Source: Mactra quadrangularis (lineage: Eukaryota > Mollusca > Bivalvia > Venerida > Mactridae). From it: a stretch of DNA of 64,000 nucleotides. A model generated the notes under the pieces. The model did not search any database. It saw nothing but the letters and a program-made list of their open reading frames with translations, and had not been told where the DNA came from. The translations under genes were made by a program, and so were the position numbers. Of this stretch, positions 10,986 through 23,930 are shown piece by piece; within the stretch, counting starts at the first letter, position 1, and every line of letters starts with the position of its first letter. The stretch covers positions 32,973,267 through 33,037,266 of the forward strand of contig CM046308.1 of assembly GCA_025267735.1 (NCBI GenBank). Reading direction: 5' to 3'.

Positions 10986-12289
10986 ATAATCTCTATGGCT
11001 TTCATAATTTAATAATAGACTATAACCTGAATTTAAATATTTGGGTTTTTCACTGTGGTACAAACAAACTTTCATGGTACAAACAAACTTTCATCATTAC
11101 CATGAAAATATCTGTACATAGAACAAAAGGATTTAATCCATATTTGGTGCTTTTCAGCAATAATGCATAGAAAAATTTGTTTGTACTGCCTGTGCACCAA
11201 TGGAAAAACCTATAAATTGGAGTTCAGAATTAGGTACATTAATACTAACAGATTATTATTTTATATATAAATACTAAAATATGCTAGCCATTGTTTGGTC
11301 CATGTTTGTAGTTGGTACATCAATGACCTACAAATGTCCCATCTATCAATATTACACCATGTCTAGTATTTAAAATGATACAAAATGATATTTATGTCCA
11401 AAAATGATGGATTAAGGTAACATGATAACACATATGAAAAAAACATTAAAGCATTAAACTTCACTAAAACTAGTAAGAGAAAAAAGATGAAAAAAAAGCA
11501 ATCAACACCATTAGAAATTAAAATACTAAAGTTGTAAAACAACAAAAAAAATCAAACTTACTGTAACAATGAAAATGAAACATGATAATTAAAATTTCGC
11601 AATGGAGTATGACAAAGTAAAAGTCAAGGTAATAAATACTGGAAGTTTTTTACATGTCACACGACACTGACAATCATAAAGTTATTACTTTATACAATAA
11701 ACTTATAAAATAAAGGATAGTAAATTTAATACTTTTCACTTGAGAACTTATAAAATATCTATTAGTAACATAGGGTTTACACTAATGTGCACCGTTTTAG
11801 AAATTTATACGGGTTTTACTTTTACAAAATAAACATTTTAATTCTCAAAGTACAATTATTCTAAAACATCCTAATAATTACTTTCATTTTCCAACTTGAA
11901 GAACAATTCAATTTAAAATAGTCACTTATCAAAGTGAGTTGAACTTATCTGGACTGATGGTGGTTATATGACCACTTTAAAAAGACTGTGCTTGGTGAGC
12001 TTAGGTGCTTGACCCAATTACCTAAATTCTGAATTTCTAATTTGGCCCATATTTTATAATGTAAAACTAGTGTACTAACATTTAATTTAAATCCATTGTT
12101 GCTTTTAGCAATGAAGTTATCATACAAGCACCATTGGGCAGACCAACCAACAAACAGGCCTACATAATGAACCAAACCTTCAAGGTAACTCCTGAGTGTT
12201 AAAACTGACTGTGGTATCATAGTCAAAACATCAATGCAATGATCAAAGTATAATTGATAGTGTAATTGTAAATCAAATTCAAAACATCA
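10986..12289. other. Non-coding, AT-rich
   Basis: ACAAACAAACTTTCATGGT is tandemly doubled at about 11061-11090. No gene recognised. Confidence 0.5.
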
Positions 12290-12690
12290 ATATCAGCATG
12301 GGTGAAAATAAGAGCAATTAAAATAATGCAGATGAAAATAATAACCATTAAAATAACCCTTATGAAAATAATAGCAATTGAAATAACAATGATAAAAAAT
12401 AATAGAAACTAAATAAACAATGATGAAAAAATAGAAATTTAAATAGCTCTAGTGAAAATAATTACCGGTAAGCAATCAAAATAGCACAGATGAAAATAAT
12501 AGCAATTAAAATAGCACTGATGATAATAATAGCAATTGGAAAAAAATATCAATGATGAAAAAAATAATAAACAAAATAGCGCTGATGAAAATAATGGCAC
12601 AAAAGTATGAACTGATATTGAAAAATAATAAAATTGATGAACAGCAAAAATATACCAATCCTGAAAAGTAATAATGATAATACTGTAAAA
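12290..12690. repeat. Degenerate minisatellite (GATGAAAATAATAGCAATTAAAATA)
   Basis: Roughly 35-45-bp units repeating a GATGAAAATAATAGCAATTA word and AAATAGCACT, with many substitutions and indels. The minus-strand open frame here is just a translation of the repeat. Confidence 0.7.
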
Positions 12691-13000
12691 ACATTAGTCA
12701 CTCAGTAAATTATAACATTGAGACAAAGCAATAACCATCATAGCTGATAAGTCAATTCTGAAAACAAAAAATAGCATGTGTTACTGTTATACATAACAAA
12801 TTCCTAAAATGGTTTGAAGGATGGCAGTATGTTTTGAAGGATGATAGTAAAGCCAAGACCTACAGGGTGCATCATAACTTCTAGTTAAGAAAACACTTAA
12901 GAAAAAGTTCAATCAAACAATGATGAAAAACAGTTTTTATATTTTCAAAGATGCTTTAGTACAGAACTATATAGGTACATGTATACCATATTTGAATAAT

Positions 13001-13129
13001 TTAGTCTTCTTTTACATCCCTTTTCAACAGTCTGACAAATGATGCAAGCTCTTCCTTGGATTCAGGATAAAGGACTTCCATTTTCTCACAACAAAAAACA
13101 CACTTGTCAGTAGCTGGGCAGGAACCCAT
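13001..13129 (-). other. Short open frame overlapping a tRNA-like B box; uncertain
   Basis: The minus strand is open for 42 codons and has a balanced composition (reading MEVLYPESKEELASFVRLLK near its end, then RDVKED and TAA). The 5' part overlaps GGGTCATGGGTTCCTGCCCA, which looks like a SINE B box. I recognise no protein. Either a SINE that happens to be open, or a last exon of an unidentified gene. Confidence 0.25.
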
Positions 13130-13637
13130 GACCCTCCATCAGTGAAACAGAAAAGACACTGCCCAGGCATCAAATGAAGGCCATATTAAAGCCATGCATG
13201 TTCAACCATGATATTGGTCATGATTATAATAACAAGGTCTACCATGACTGACCATGTTTTGCTGAATTGAACCATTTTTGACCATCATGTCACCAACTGA
13301 GGTCAAGGACCATGGTTTCATCAGTGTCAATAAATCCTGAAGGCTGATTATTCATGAGTAATAAAATAAATTTATAATACGTCCCCCATCCCCTGCCCCC
13401 CATCCCCTCTGTAAAATCATGAAACACCCACTTATACTAGAAAGCAAAATGATATTATGTTTACTTACAACATTCTTTAAATTTTATCAAATGTTTACAA
13501 AATGAATGGCTTTACTAAGATAATCCACTTGTTTTAATCAATCTTTGTAGTGTCAGACAAAATTGAACATTAAGGGCTGTTTATAATTCCACAACACCAC
13601 TGTTCTGACAGCCAGTAACATAATGAACAGCTGGTTG

Positions 13638-13791
13638 CAGTCATTGCCTTAAAAAAATTTTCAAGCACTAGTCCAATTTATCATTTTAATATGTAAAGGG
13701 CAAATTGATATAAAATAAGCAATTTTGAATTTTCATAAGCCAAAATCAATTGTTGCAATTCCCAAGCTTGGGCTAGTTCAGGCAATGACTG
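13638..13791. mobile_element. MITE of the CAGTCATTGCC family, copy A
   Basis: Left end CAGTCATTGCCTTAA, right end ...CAGGCAATGACTG, inverted. Inside are CAAGCACTAGTCCAATTTAT and AAAGGGCAAATTGATA, shared in inverted form with copies C and D. Confidence 0.75.
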
Positions 13792-16700
13792 CAGTTGCAC
13801 CACTTGGCTGAATTTGCCATTATTTCTAGAGGCCAGAAATGAATTGGTGTCATTATCATTATAATTAAAGCATGGCAAAGGTATCTTTGAGGAGGTTTTG
13901 AAGTGAAATGACTGTGTGTGTAAAAAGATTGCCATAAAACATAGGTTTCACTGTAACTGTCCAGACAGCCAAGCATTTCTTTTTACATCAGTCACAATGA
14001 ATATCATTACATGAATTAAGACCAAAGTTCAATACAATGAATTTAACTTTCGGCACGTGGTGACCCCCAGTTGGATTTCTTTATTGGTAAACTAAGGAGC
14101 AAACAAAGTGTTTACTTTCAATACTTCAATATATTACTTTTAATATTAGATATACAATTTATATATTTAGTAAAGAGATGTTTCTATTAAATTAATAACT
14201 GATTTTAAAAAGGTTCTTTTGAAAGCAGTAATTTGTAAGGCAAAAACTCTTTGGAGATTAGTAAAAACGAATATAAAAGAAGTAAGTTCAAAGCTTGCAA
14301 TTCTCCATATAATAAACCTGAACTATCATGTTTGTAATGTAACTTTAAGTACTTGACCTTTGAGACCACCTCACATGTATAATTATTGGCTCTAGAATAT
14401 TTTACAGACTTTGTAATTAACAGAGGCAGCATCACATGACCAGCTTTTCTGAACACTAGTTCTACTACCAAACCTGCTTACCCTTCCAAAAGAAGTCAAC
14501 AATCTTTCCAGGTATGGAGGAAAATTGACGTGTATATAAATTCATGTTACCTTTTAATGGGTATGCATGGCCTCCTACACCAGGAAACTGGTCGTCATGG
14601 CAAATATAATAATATATATATTATTACTATTTTATTTTTTGTCTCAAAAAATAATCTCTTCTATAAAAAAGATTTGGTTTGTACTATGTTAAAGTATTAT
14701 AATGTCAAGAATGCAATGTGATTGTTCTGTAGCAAAATAACTAGCCACTCTTTCCCTTATTTGTTTCCTCTCCATTCAGAAACAGTTCCTTAACAACCTA
14801 CTTCTCATTAATGAACCCTGTCCCCTTTTTATGTCTCCCAGTTCTTTTTAGAGTACCTAAGAACAATCACCATGACACAAAACTAAAAGCATGTCATATT
14901 AATGGCATAGATAATCCCATATCCATTTCTAAACTAGCATTTTTTAAGAAATTAACCATGAAAATAGCAATGCATTATCCCATGCTAAGAAATATTATAT
15001 ACTTAAAATGAGGAAGCTTTTAAAGCCAACAGCATGTTAAGCAACAATCACCAAAAATTAATAGAGATTATCTTGTTAAATTAGAAGTTCTAATGGTAAA
15101 TTATGCTAACATGTTTGAAGAAGTTAAAACAACATTCAAAATTGATAAAAGGGTATAAAAACAAAGTAAAATCAACACAAGATTATAAACTACCATCAAC
15201 AACATTGTCATGCAACTATCATATATCTTACAACTACGACACCTGCTAGGAGGTCGACTACAACAAATTTCTCAAGTAAACCTAATGCTATAATTAATGC
15301 CAATAACATTTGGCATTTGGTTACAGCTTACTTTTTCCCTTTTCTAGTTTAATTGTGCAAGGGCGAAACATGGCCTTTTTCCCAGCTTAATTAAAGCAGC
15401 AGGATAGTTTTGATGGTATCCTCCTTATTTTATTACTTTTCAAAAGCCAGAAATGTAACTAGATCATTTACTTTAACCACCTTCAAGGGCAATTGCAAAA
15501 TCCTTCTTTATAAGACAGAAATGGGGCAGAGCAAAATGGGCAAAAAATGTTTGCTCTCTTTGACCATAAATTTTCAATTCAGGTATATTTTGCCAAAATA
15601 TTATTATTGCTAAATACTTTTCAAACCCTTCAACAATTATACAAGCTGTATCTCCATTTTGTGCCTGTTGCCATCAACTGACACAGAGCAAGTTAAAAGA
15701 TCGCAAAATTTTCCTCAAAATTTGCCAATCTAGTTTAACAACGTTTTACTCTACCATTCCAAGCACACAGGCTATATTCTTATGCAGTAAAACATGCATT
15801 GATCATGATCAAACCACCTTTGAGAGTGGATGTCTTGTGAACCATAAGTAAAGAAATGTTAATGCAACATAGCAAGCAGTAATATAATGTGTTTGAACAA
15901 AGTGTAGAATGTGGTGTTGTTTATATAAGAAATACAGAGTATATAGAAGAAAGGAAGAAATACATAAAACTTTAGTCTACAAAATTAAAATCTTGGAACA
16001 TAAATATATAACCAACATTAACAATTTAAAAAAACAAGATTCAAGATTCAGATAAAAAGGGTAGCTTAAATTAATTCTAGGGTGCAACACCACTAAATTT
16101 GATATCCAAAAACATCAATATCATGGTTCACCATGATATTGTAATAAATACTATGGTCCATAGGTAATACAAAACATTTTTATCAGATTTTTTACTTCAG
16201 ATCTAAAATCCCAATAAACTGTTTGATTTTTCTATTAATACGTATAAGTGCATTTTTACTGCATTTTAAGCAAATCTTTCTGTATTTTGAGCATTCTGAT
16301 ACACTAACTGTTGATAGCTAGTTTTTCAGTCACACCAAAGCAGTGGATAAACTTAGAAAATTAGATATTTGGACAAATTGTGACAGCCACGTGCACCAGA
16401 AAAATTCAGATATCAATAAATTTTATTCAACTGGCGGTGGTACATATATTAACCCAGCTAATTCACATAGATACAGATACATGTATCTGTTTTTATCAAA
16501 GTACGGAAGTTAGCGCAGTAAGTATCTAAATCCACAGGGTTAATGTATGCCTCACTGACAGTTGAATAAAATATAACAATATCTACGTTCCAAGGAAACA
16601 TGGCATGAGTAAAGTCTTGAATCAAGTTGTATTATAAGTACAATGTATATAAAATTACTGTCATAACAGAATGTGTGATCATACCATTAGATCCAGTTTG

Positions 16701-16879
16701 TAAATCTGTTAGAAAAAGAGAAAATAAAATAAACAATATTTAACACATACACTTTAATACAGCATCTGATCCTTTGAATAGAGGGGAAAGTATCATATCT
16801 GCCTATACTACTAATGGAGGTAAACATCATTAAAGTTGCCAAATATGGAGCCTGAAGCTTCGGGTAATTGCTTCATATA
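13792..16879. other. Non-coding, with one perfect 12-base inverted repeat
   Basis: No gene recognised. At 16116-16141 CAATATCATGGT is followed by TC and its exact reverse complement. Open frames of 60-90 codons at 14205, 14530, 14811 and 15410 show no similarity. Confidence 0.5.
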
Positions 16880-17021
16880 CAGTCATTGCCTTAACCTTCC
16901 AGCCCAAAGCCCGAGACAAATGAAAATTGATTCAAGAAAAAATGAAATTACTCATTTCATATAGATTAAGAGTAGCCATATAAATTGACGAGGTGCTTGC
17001 AAATGGTTAAGGCAGTGACTG
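16880..17021. mobile_element. MITE of the CAGTCATTGCC family, copy B
   Basis: CAGTCATTGCCTTAACCTTC at the left and GGTTAAGGCAGTGACTG at the right form inverted ends. Flanks are TATA on both sides, in keeping with a TA target duplication. Confidence 0.78.
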
Positions 17022-19592
17022 TATAAAATTATATAGTGCTATAAAGCACTTTTCATAGATGTAAATATTTGCCTTAAGAGAGAAATTCAAATCACTTCTA
17101 GCTACCTAGCAAACTTGTTCAGGTACATGCAAGCCATCTACATATTCTGCTGTTATCTTGGGAGGTTGGGAGACAGCCATCTTGGGAGGTTGGGAGGCAT
17201 TTTTGGTTCATCAGGCCAGAAACATGATCTAAGCAAATTCAACAGTTCTAATCTGTTCTGCATGTACACAACTTTAATAGACAACAATTCTAAAACAATT
17301 GTCAATTATTAAATGCAAGGAAATGGTTGGGAATGGGGGCAGGATTAAATAAATTTAACAAAGGTCTATATAATATGTCAGAAGGTAAAAACATGTCAAT
17401 AGGGAGAACAAAGCAGTCATTGAAGCATACAGTAAGTAATGAATTCAACATGGAGATTTAGTAGAAATAACCAATTAACACAGCAATGGTATCACCCCTA
17501 AATTAATGTTTTAAACAAGAAATGTAATTTGGAAACCACATTAAAGCCGGATTTAAAAACTTTATGCAAAAATTTCAAAGAGAAATAATCAACAATAAAG
17601 CTAGATAGAGTTGCGGTTACTTTCTAATTCTGTTCATCACATAGTAAGTTATCATTGTATGATTTTTAGTTTTGTGAAGATCTGACAATAAATGGCAGAA
17701 ATATATGCTAAATTGAAAACTTTCACACAATTGTTAACGACACCGGACGCCCACCCACCTGCCCGACCGCCTGTGTTTCGCCAAACTTTTAGCCGAATTT
17801 TTTCGTTGAAAAATCAGGCTAATAATGATTTTGTAATATTAATACACAATAGTTTCAGAATTAATTCAAAGGCCATGGATGAAAGTGCAAAATATTCAAA
17901 GCCCTGAATTTCATAATTTAAGCAGCTTTTCTGTGGTCCCCAAAATTCCTGAACTTCAGTGCCGGTCTGGTAGAAACCTTTTACCCATGATTATGTTAAG
18001 GGTGCAATGTTAGAGCATGTAAATTTTCATATTCAACATAAAATGGAAGTCTTGAGTTTTTACACAACAAAAATGTGCAACCATTTCCCAATTATATCAC
18101 AAAGTTATATACATATATAATACATTAAATGTAATACATATAATACAATAAATATTCTTTTGTCTGCAATAAAACATCTCATCAAGCATTGTAACACTAA
18201 TCAACAATATCAAAACAATTAATATTAGTAATCATAAAATAAGTAAAAAACCAGCTATTACATAATTATACATATAAGTTTTTCTACAAAAAAAACCTAT
18301 TTTTTGGGGCAACAATAATTAAAGCCTTTTTATCTAAATGAAGTGACAAGCTTTGCTACTTGAAAACCTAAATCCATTAAACAACATGAAACAATACAAG
18401 TTATTAATATAGCACAGAGATGAACTTCAGTGACACCAGACTCACTGAGACCCCAGATTAATTATGTCCACAACACTTCAATAGTAATAATAAATATTGA
18501 AATCATTAACTCAACAATACAAAATTGTGAACATAGAATTCACAGCAAGTATAGATAAAATTGTCTATATACGTTACTGGCTTTACTCAGATTTCAGCAG
18601 GTAGAGGATGGATGTTAGGGCTGTGGATCGTTGGGCAAGTGGCGATCCGATCCGAACCACGATTCATGTTTAGCGATTCACGAATTGAACCACGAATCAC
18701 AGTCATGTTAATGGAATTGCATTCAGGAATTCATGTAATAACAAAATAAGTGAAACAATACAGAATATTTTACTATATGGGAAACTATGTACTCCAAACA
18801 TTGCTATCAGACGTTTTATGGGCATTTTCAGTGATAACATTTTTGTTCAAATGTGTATCAATCTAAATTTTGACACAAGCTAATTGGGTCCCAACATTAA
18901 TTAAAGTTTTCATTAGTAGTGTGAATCTACTCGCCGCAGCCCGAGTGGATGTAGAAAAACCTTCCAATGCTCCAGTTTTATAAGATCGTAACAGGGTAAT
19001 CCAGTTTGGAGCCTAATAGCTTAAGCAACAATAAATTGTTTTTTTTCAACAAATGCTACTTTAAATGTCTACATAGTTACTATGTTCTAGTCACAGACAA
19101 GGATGCAGTGAAACAACCTGTTCGGTAATAATAACCAAAAATGTTAATACATTATTACAAAACAGGTTACTTTGTAAATAATTATAACATTTTGACACAA
19201 TTTTTTTATTGTAATAATAAACCGAAATGTAATTCTTTCTCATAAAATGGGTTACTATGTCAAAATTTATTACATAATTTTGAATTGTAATATAAAAATC
19301 CAAAATGCAATACAAATTTTTTTTATCACCTAAGTGGCATAAAAACATGAAGCCATGATGTAAGTAAGTCATATCTGATGAAACATGTTTGATGGGTTTT
19401 TAGGATGAAGAAAAGATCTTTTTCAAACATGTAATTATTTGACCTTAGTCGAAACTTTCATTACAAACTGTATGCAGCATGCCACGTACGTAATATGGGT
19501 TTTCAAAAAAAATAATAAGACAAAATATTTACTTTAACAGCATCATTAAAACCTACTTTAGACTAATTAATACATTAATTGTAGCTGCAATT
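17022..19592. other. Non-coding
   Basis: CATCTTGGGAGGTTGGGAG-type sequence is tandemly doubled at about 17155-17192. At about 18615-18710 GGGCTGTGGATCGTTGGG, CGATCCGATCCGAACCACGA and GCGATTCACGAATTGAACCA look like a fragment of a DNA transposon end, without a second end. No gene recognised. Confidence 0.5.
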
Positions 19593-19893
19593 TCAGGTGC
19601 GGATCCAGGTTTTTTTCTAGGAGGGTCCAAACTTTTCTAGGGGGGTCCGAACTTTTCTAAGGGGGGTCCGAACCTCGAACAACAACCACATTATACACAA
19701 TTTGCAGAAAAATATGCAATAAATTGATAATAAAAACTACGTAACCAACAAATCTTTGTTAAGCACGTAGAAAATTGCTTCACGCTACTTAAAAATGACT
19801 TACAGTCAAGAAATACACTAATGGACAGGTACATCTTCCAAATTCTAGGAGGGGCCCAGACCCCCCTGACCCCCCCGCTGGATCGGCCCATGA
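19593..19893. mobile_element. DNA-transposon-like element with GGATCCAG ends
   Basis: The left end TCAGGTGCGGATCCAGG and the right end, whose reverse complement is TCATGGGCCGATCCAGCGG, form imperfect inverted repeats. Just inside are G-rich blocks (GGGGGGTCCGAACTTTTCTA) and C-rich blocks (CCCCCCTGACCCCCC) on opposite sides, extending the inversion. About 301 bp, no coding capacity. A related GCGGATCCAG fragment lies at about 56318-56350. Confidence 0.65.
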
Positions 19894-19910
19894 ATTTGAG
19901 CTTATTTTAG

Positions 19911-20078
19911 CTGTCTTCACCTTAACGTACAAGCCTGAAGCCCTGGTCAAGTGAAAACTTATTCAGGCAAGCGAAAATTACTAATTTTACATAGTCAAGC
20001 TAGTTGATAAGTTTGCCCTTTACTACAAAACATGATAACTTGGACTAGAGATCAAGAAAAGTTTAAAGGCAATGACCG
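19911..20078. mobile_element. MITE of the CAGTCATTGCC family, copy C
   Basis: Ends are more diverged: CTGTCTTCACCTTAACG at the left, AAAGGCAATGACCG at the right. The internal GATAAGTTTGCCCTTTACTA and TGGACTAGAG agree with copy D. Confidence 0.7.
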
Positions 20079-20723
20079 TTTCACATTTATAGAACTAAAA
20101 TAAATTTTGTGTATAAAACCAAAAAACCTTAAGTGTAAAAGTAACCACCAACCCTTGGAAGGATGATAAATTCAAACTATGTAAAGAAATAACAAACTGA
20201 AACATCTCACATAGCAATAGTCTACATCTCATTATAAACAAACCAAACATTTTCATGAAGAAATACCAACTTCAAAAGATTTCCATGTTACACAATTTAC
20301 ATAGTATAATATAAATATTTATTCTAAATGTGAAAACATCTCTCTTGAGCACAAACACTGTTATTTATATAGTTTTGTAGTGCTAGGTAACAGCTCATTT
20401 TATGATTTGCTAAAACGCCTTTTTGGAATAACTCACAAATTTTCCTAATTTTCTACTCCAACCATAACAGGTGCTTCAACTATAACAAATTAAGTAAATT
20501 TGCCATTTGCAATAAACATACCTGACATACTGCACATTATGTACAGAAACTGTAACATATAATGATTCTGTACAGCACCAATTTGCCTTAAAATGCACTT
20601 GATTTCCCTACAAGCTAAAGACTAAGGATATGTTTAGCAGGCCTATCATAAATTTCATTTTAAGATTATTACTTCAACAAAATGCTCTTGAAATGTAAGT
20701 TGAACCAAGTTTAGAGTCAATGG

Positions 20724-20900
20724 CAGTCATCCCCTTTATCTATGTGCCTGAAACTTGGGACTAAAGTGAAAATTCATTCATCAGCCAAGAGTGGAAATTA
20801 CTTGTATTATGTAAAATGGGCTTAGTTTGATAATTTCCTCCTTTACTATTATAACATAGTTAAATGGACTAGTGCTTGATAAAATTTAATGCAATGACTG
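20724..20900. mobile_element. MITE of the CAGTCATTGCC family, copy D
   Basis: CAGTCATCCCC at the left and GCAATGACTG at the right. Internal TGAAACTTGGGACTAAAGTG, CCTCCTTTACTA and GGACTAGTGCTTGATAAAA align with copies A and C. Confidence 0.72.
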
Positions 20901-21719
20901 CAATATTTTCTTTTTTTTATACTTTTCATTCTTCTAGATGAAACAATATTAACTATTGACTGGTTAAGAGTCTTAACTAATCTTTAGGGGCAAACTGGCA
21001 AATTTCAACAAGCAACAAAATACATGTACTTGGTACATAGTTCAGCAATTATAAGCTGATAGCAGCTACAGCCAGTGATGAGCATTTGTCAAAGTCTTTC
21101 AGATTTTACAGATAAAACAATGCTCCTTAGATCAAATGCAACATTCACTAATTCCACATTCAATCTCTACAACTTAAAGTCCATTAATCTTTAAGGATTA
21201 TTTATTTCCATCAATACTACATCTTGATTCAATCTATCAACTCAAGTTAACAATTCCAGAAACAAAATTAAATTCAGACAAGCACACTCATAGAGATTTT
21301 AATTTACATTACAAATACATGCTTTGAATATAAATAGCATCATGTTGAAAGGGCATTTATAACTGCTCTGTGGTTGTTCTTTCTAGTTCTTAATGTAATA
21401 TATATTAATTCCAGTATAGTTCCACTATTATGACCATGGTAAAAACCATGGTCCTTAAATGAAATAGAATTGTCTTCATACATGGAGCTTTTTAGAATTT
21501 GGACTTCATGAAAAATCCCAAGACTTGGCAATAACCATGAGTGTCTTTATAATAAACTTTTCAGAATATCTCCTTTCTACAAGCATTAGCATATGCAGTT
21601 AACATTTCACCTAACCATTGTTATTTGAATGCACCTTAATTCTATCAATTGATGATGTATGCACCCTTACATAAGGAGTAGAGACTAACTCCTCATATGA
21701 AGGGAAGCTAATATCACTA

Positions 21720-21895
21720 CAGTATAACCTCTGCAGAGCGGCCCTCTACAGAGCAAATCCTCTGCACAACAACAGCTTTCAATATTTCCCTTCTGCATAA
21801 TTTTAACTGAATTTTACCTCAGCATAGCAACAACCTCTGAACAGCAGCACATTTCAGTCTCTCCCAGTGGGTGTTGTTCAAGAGAGGCTTCACTG
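21720..21895. mobile_element. Pogo/Tigger-like MITE
   Basis: Inverted ends CAGTATAACCTCT and AGAGGCTTCACTG, with TA on both sides (21718-21719 and 21896-21897). The subterminal GCAGAGCGGCC is like the TTAAGCGGCC next to Tigger/pogo ends (family knowledge). 176 bp, non-coding. Confidence 0.72.
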
Positions 21896-22017
21896 TAATA
21901 AAATTTCAAGATAAAGTGGTGTCCAGGGATCAAATTAGGATTCAGAGGTGAGCATGTTGCAAGAACAGCTACCAATGTCAAAAACATCTGATTAACCAAA
22001 TACTGAAACCATCATAT

Positions 22018-22112
22018 CACAGCAGTCAGTCAACCTATTTACCGTTGTTGGGAAGGCTTAATCTCTAGATTCAGCAGTTAACCAGTTACAATATGCATAC
22101 TTCAGTCTGTGA
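22018..22112 (-). repeat. tRNA-derived SINE fragment, copy 4
   Basis: Only the 3' domain is present: CAGCAGTCAGTCAACCTATT, AATCTCTAGATTCAGCAGTTAACC and a following CATACTT match copies 2 and 3. Confidence 0.65.
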
Positions 22113-23289
22113 AGAGGACCAAACGGTATCACAAAAAGGACATGACTAAGTGGAATAGTCTGAATGTTTGCCAATAATATAATCTGTAATGGATTGATAA
22201 ATATCATTGTTCAAATAGGTAAGAGCACAGATTTAACTGTAAGCAATCGAAAACAAAGGACAATTGATAAAACCAGGTCAGAAAAGGCTTTGTTTAACAA
22301 ACAATAATGTCACAAAAATTAAGATTAATCTTTTTGATGTTCCTTATTTTATGTTTAAATTCTGTCATAAAGGTCTTCAAACATCTTTGATTCAAACCAA
22401 TATTGTATAACTACAATGAGACTACTCTTTCAACAACCATTTCTCAAAAACAGCAATTAACTGGATGAAGGATGATTAAGATGTTCCAGGTTTGAAACCC
22501 TTCAAAGGCAGTGTTTTTTTCCATGTGGAAGAAATTTACTCGCAATTGCTTCACTTCACCCAGGGTACCTAAAAGGGCAGTACAATACTGTTGCTCCAAT
22601 ATATTAACTACATTTTAGCAGAATAAAAGACTCCCCAGGAAGATTGATAAATAGGTATCAGCAGTTTGATGACCAGGGGCAATAGGTGTCGGTGAACGTA
22701 CATCAGCATGAAACAAAGACTATAAAAGCAATAACTTATTATTTTCACCAATTTCTTCCACAATTTTTACACATCCTATAACTGCATTTTCAAATTAAAA
22801 CAAACCCAATATAGTCATTTCACCAAAGAAGGCAATGTAACATATATAACAGACTATAGTACAAATACTGGTCAAAATATAGAGGTCGCACTGTATACAA
22901 TATACCCCAAGGTGATTGACTATCAGTCTTATTGTATAACAATAAAGTCATATATAAGAGTGAAGTAGTGAAAAGTTGAAGATAACCTCTTGAAATATAT
23001 AAATTATAAGTATAGGTATCAAGTATTCAAAATAACTTATATAACAATGAAATCCTCCTAATAACCGGTCCCTTAGGATTTACTCTAGTGACGGTACAAA
23101 TAATTTATAGTGAATTCTTATCCATTATTGTCAATTTATTGACCTGAAACCGTAGAAAGAAGACCAAAGTTCTAAAACCTTTAAGCCATTGTAAGCTACA
23201 TGGACAAAAATATTGCTGAAATGAGGGAAATACCAACTGTCCTCTCATTAGCCAGTGAAACTATAGGCTGTTTTAATACCCTCAGATGT
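22113..23289. other. Non-coding
   Basis: No gene, RNA or clear repeat recognised. Confidence 0.5.
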
Positions 23290-23930
23290 TGAGACTGGTG
23301 GTTGTTGTAAAGAGGTGGTCATTATTGAGAGAGGTTGTTACGGAAAAATGACTGTTTATTGAGAAGCAGAAGTTTTTGATGGGTGGTTGGTATAAAGAGG
23401 TGGCTGTCGTTGAGTGGTAGTTGCAATTTAAAGGTGACTGTTTGTTGAGAGACGACTACTAATGAGAGGTGACTATTAAAGAGAAAGGTGATTGAAATTA
23501 AGGTGGCTGTCAATAAGGGATGATTTCTATTGAGAGAGGGCTGTTGTTCAGAGGTAGTTGCAATTAAAAGGTGACTGTGAGTGTTGTTAAGAAATAAGTT
23601 CTATTTAGAGGTGGCTGTTGTTGAGTGGTAATTGCAATTAAATGGCGACTCATGAGAGATGACTGTTAATGGAAGGTGGCTGTTTTAGAAAGGTTGTGGT
23701 CGATAAGAGATGACTTCTATTGAGAGGTGGCAGTTGTTCAGAAATGCATACTATTGAGAGGTGTATATTGTTGAGTTGATATAGAGAGGTGGCTATTGAT
23801 AAGAGATGACTGACATTTTGGGATGGCTGTAGTATCAGATGATAGATATTCAATGGTGGCTTTTGTTGCCATGTTACTGATATAATGGGGTAGCTGTTGT
23901 TTAGAGGTATTTGTACTTAAGAGGGGATAT
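23290..23930. repeat. Degenerate minisatellite (GAGAGGTGGCTGTTGTTGAG)
   Basis: Repeats of GAGAGGTGGCTGTTGTT, GTGGTAATTGCAATTAAA and AGAGATGACT in variable order over about 640 bp. Minus-strand open frames rich in Ser, Leu and His in this interval are translations of the repeat. Confidence 0.7.

Noticed and set aside
10814..11005. Minus-strand frame reading (GWLV)n.
   Set aside because: Pure translation of the CCAA microsatellite.
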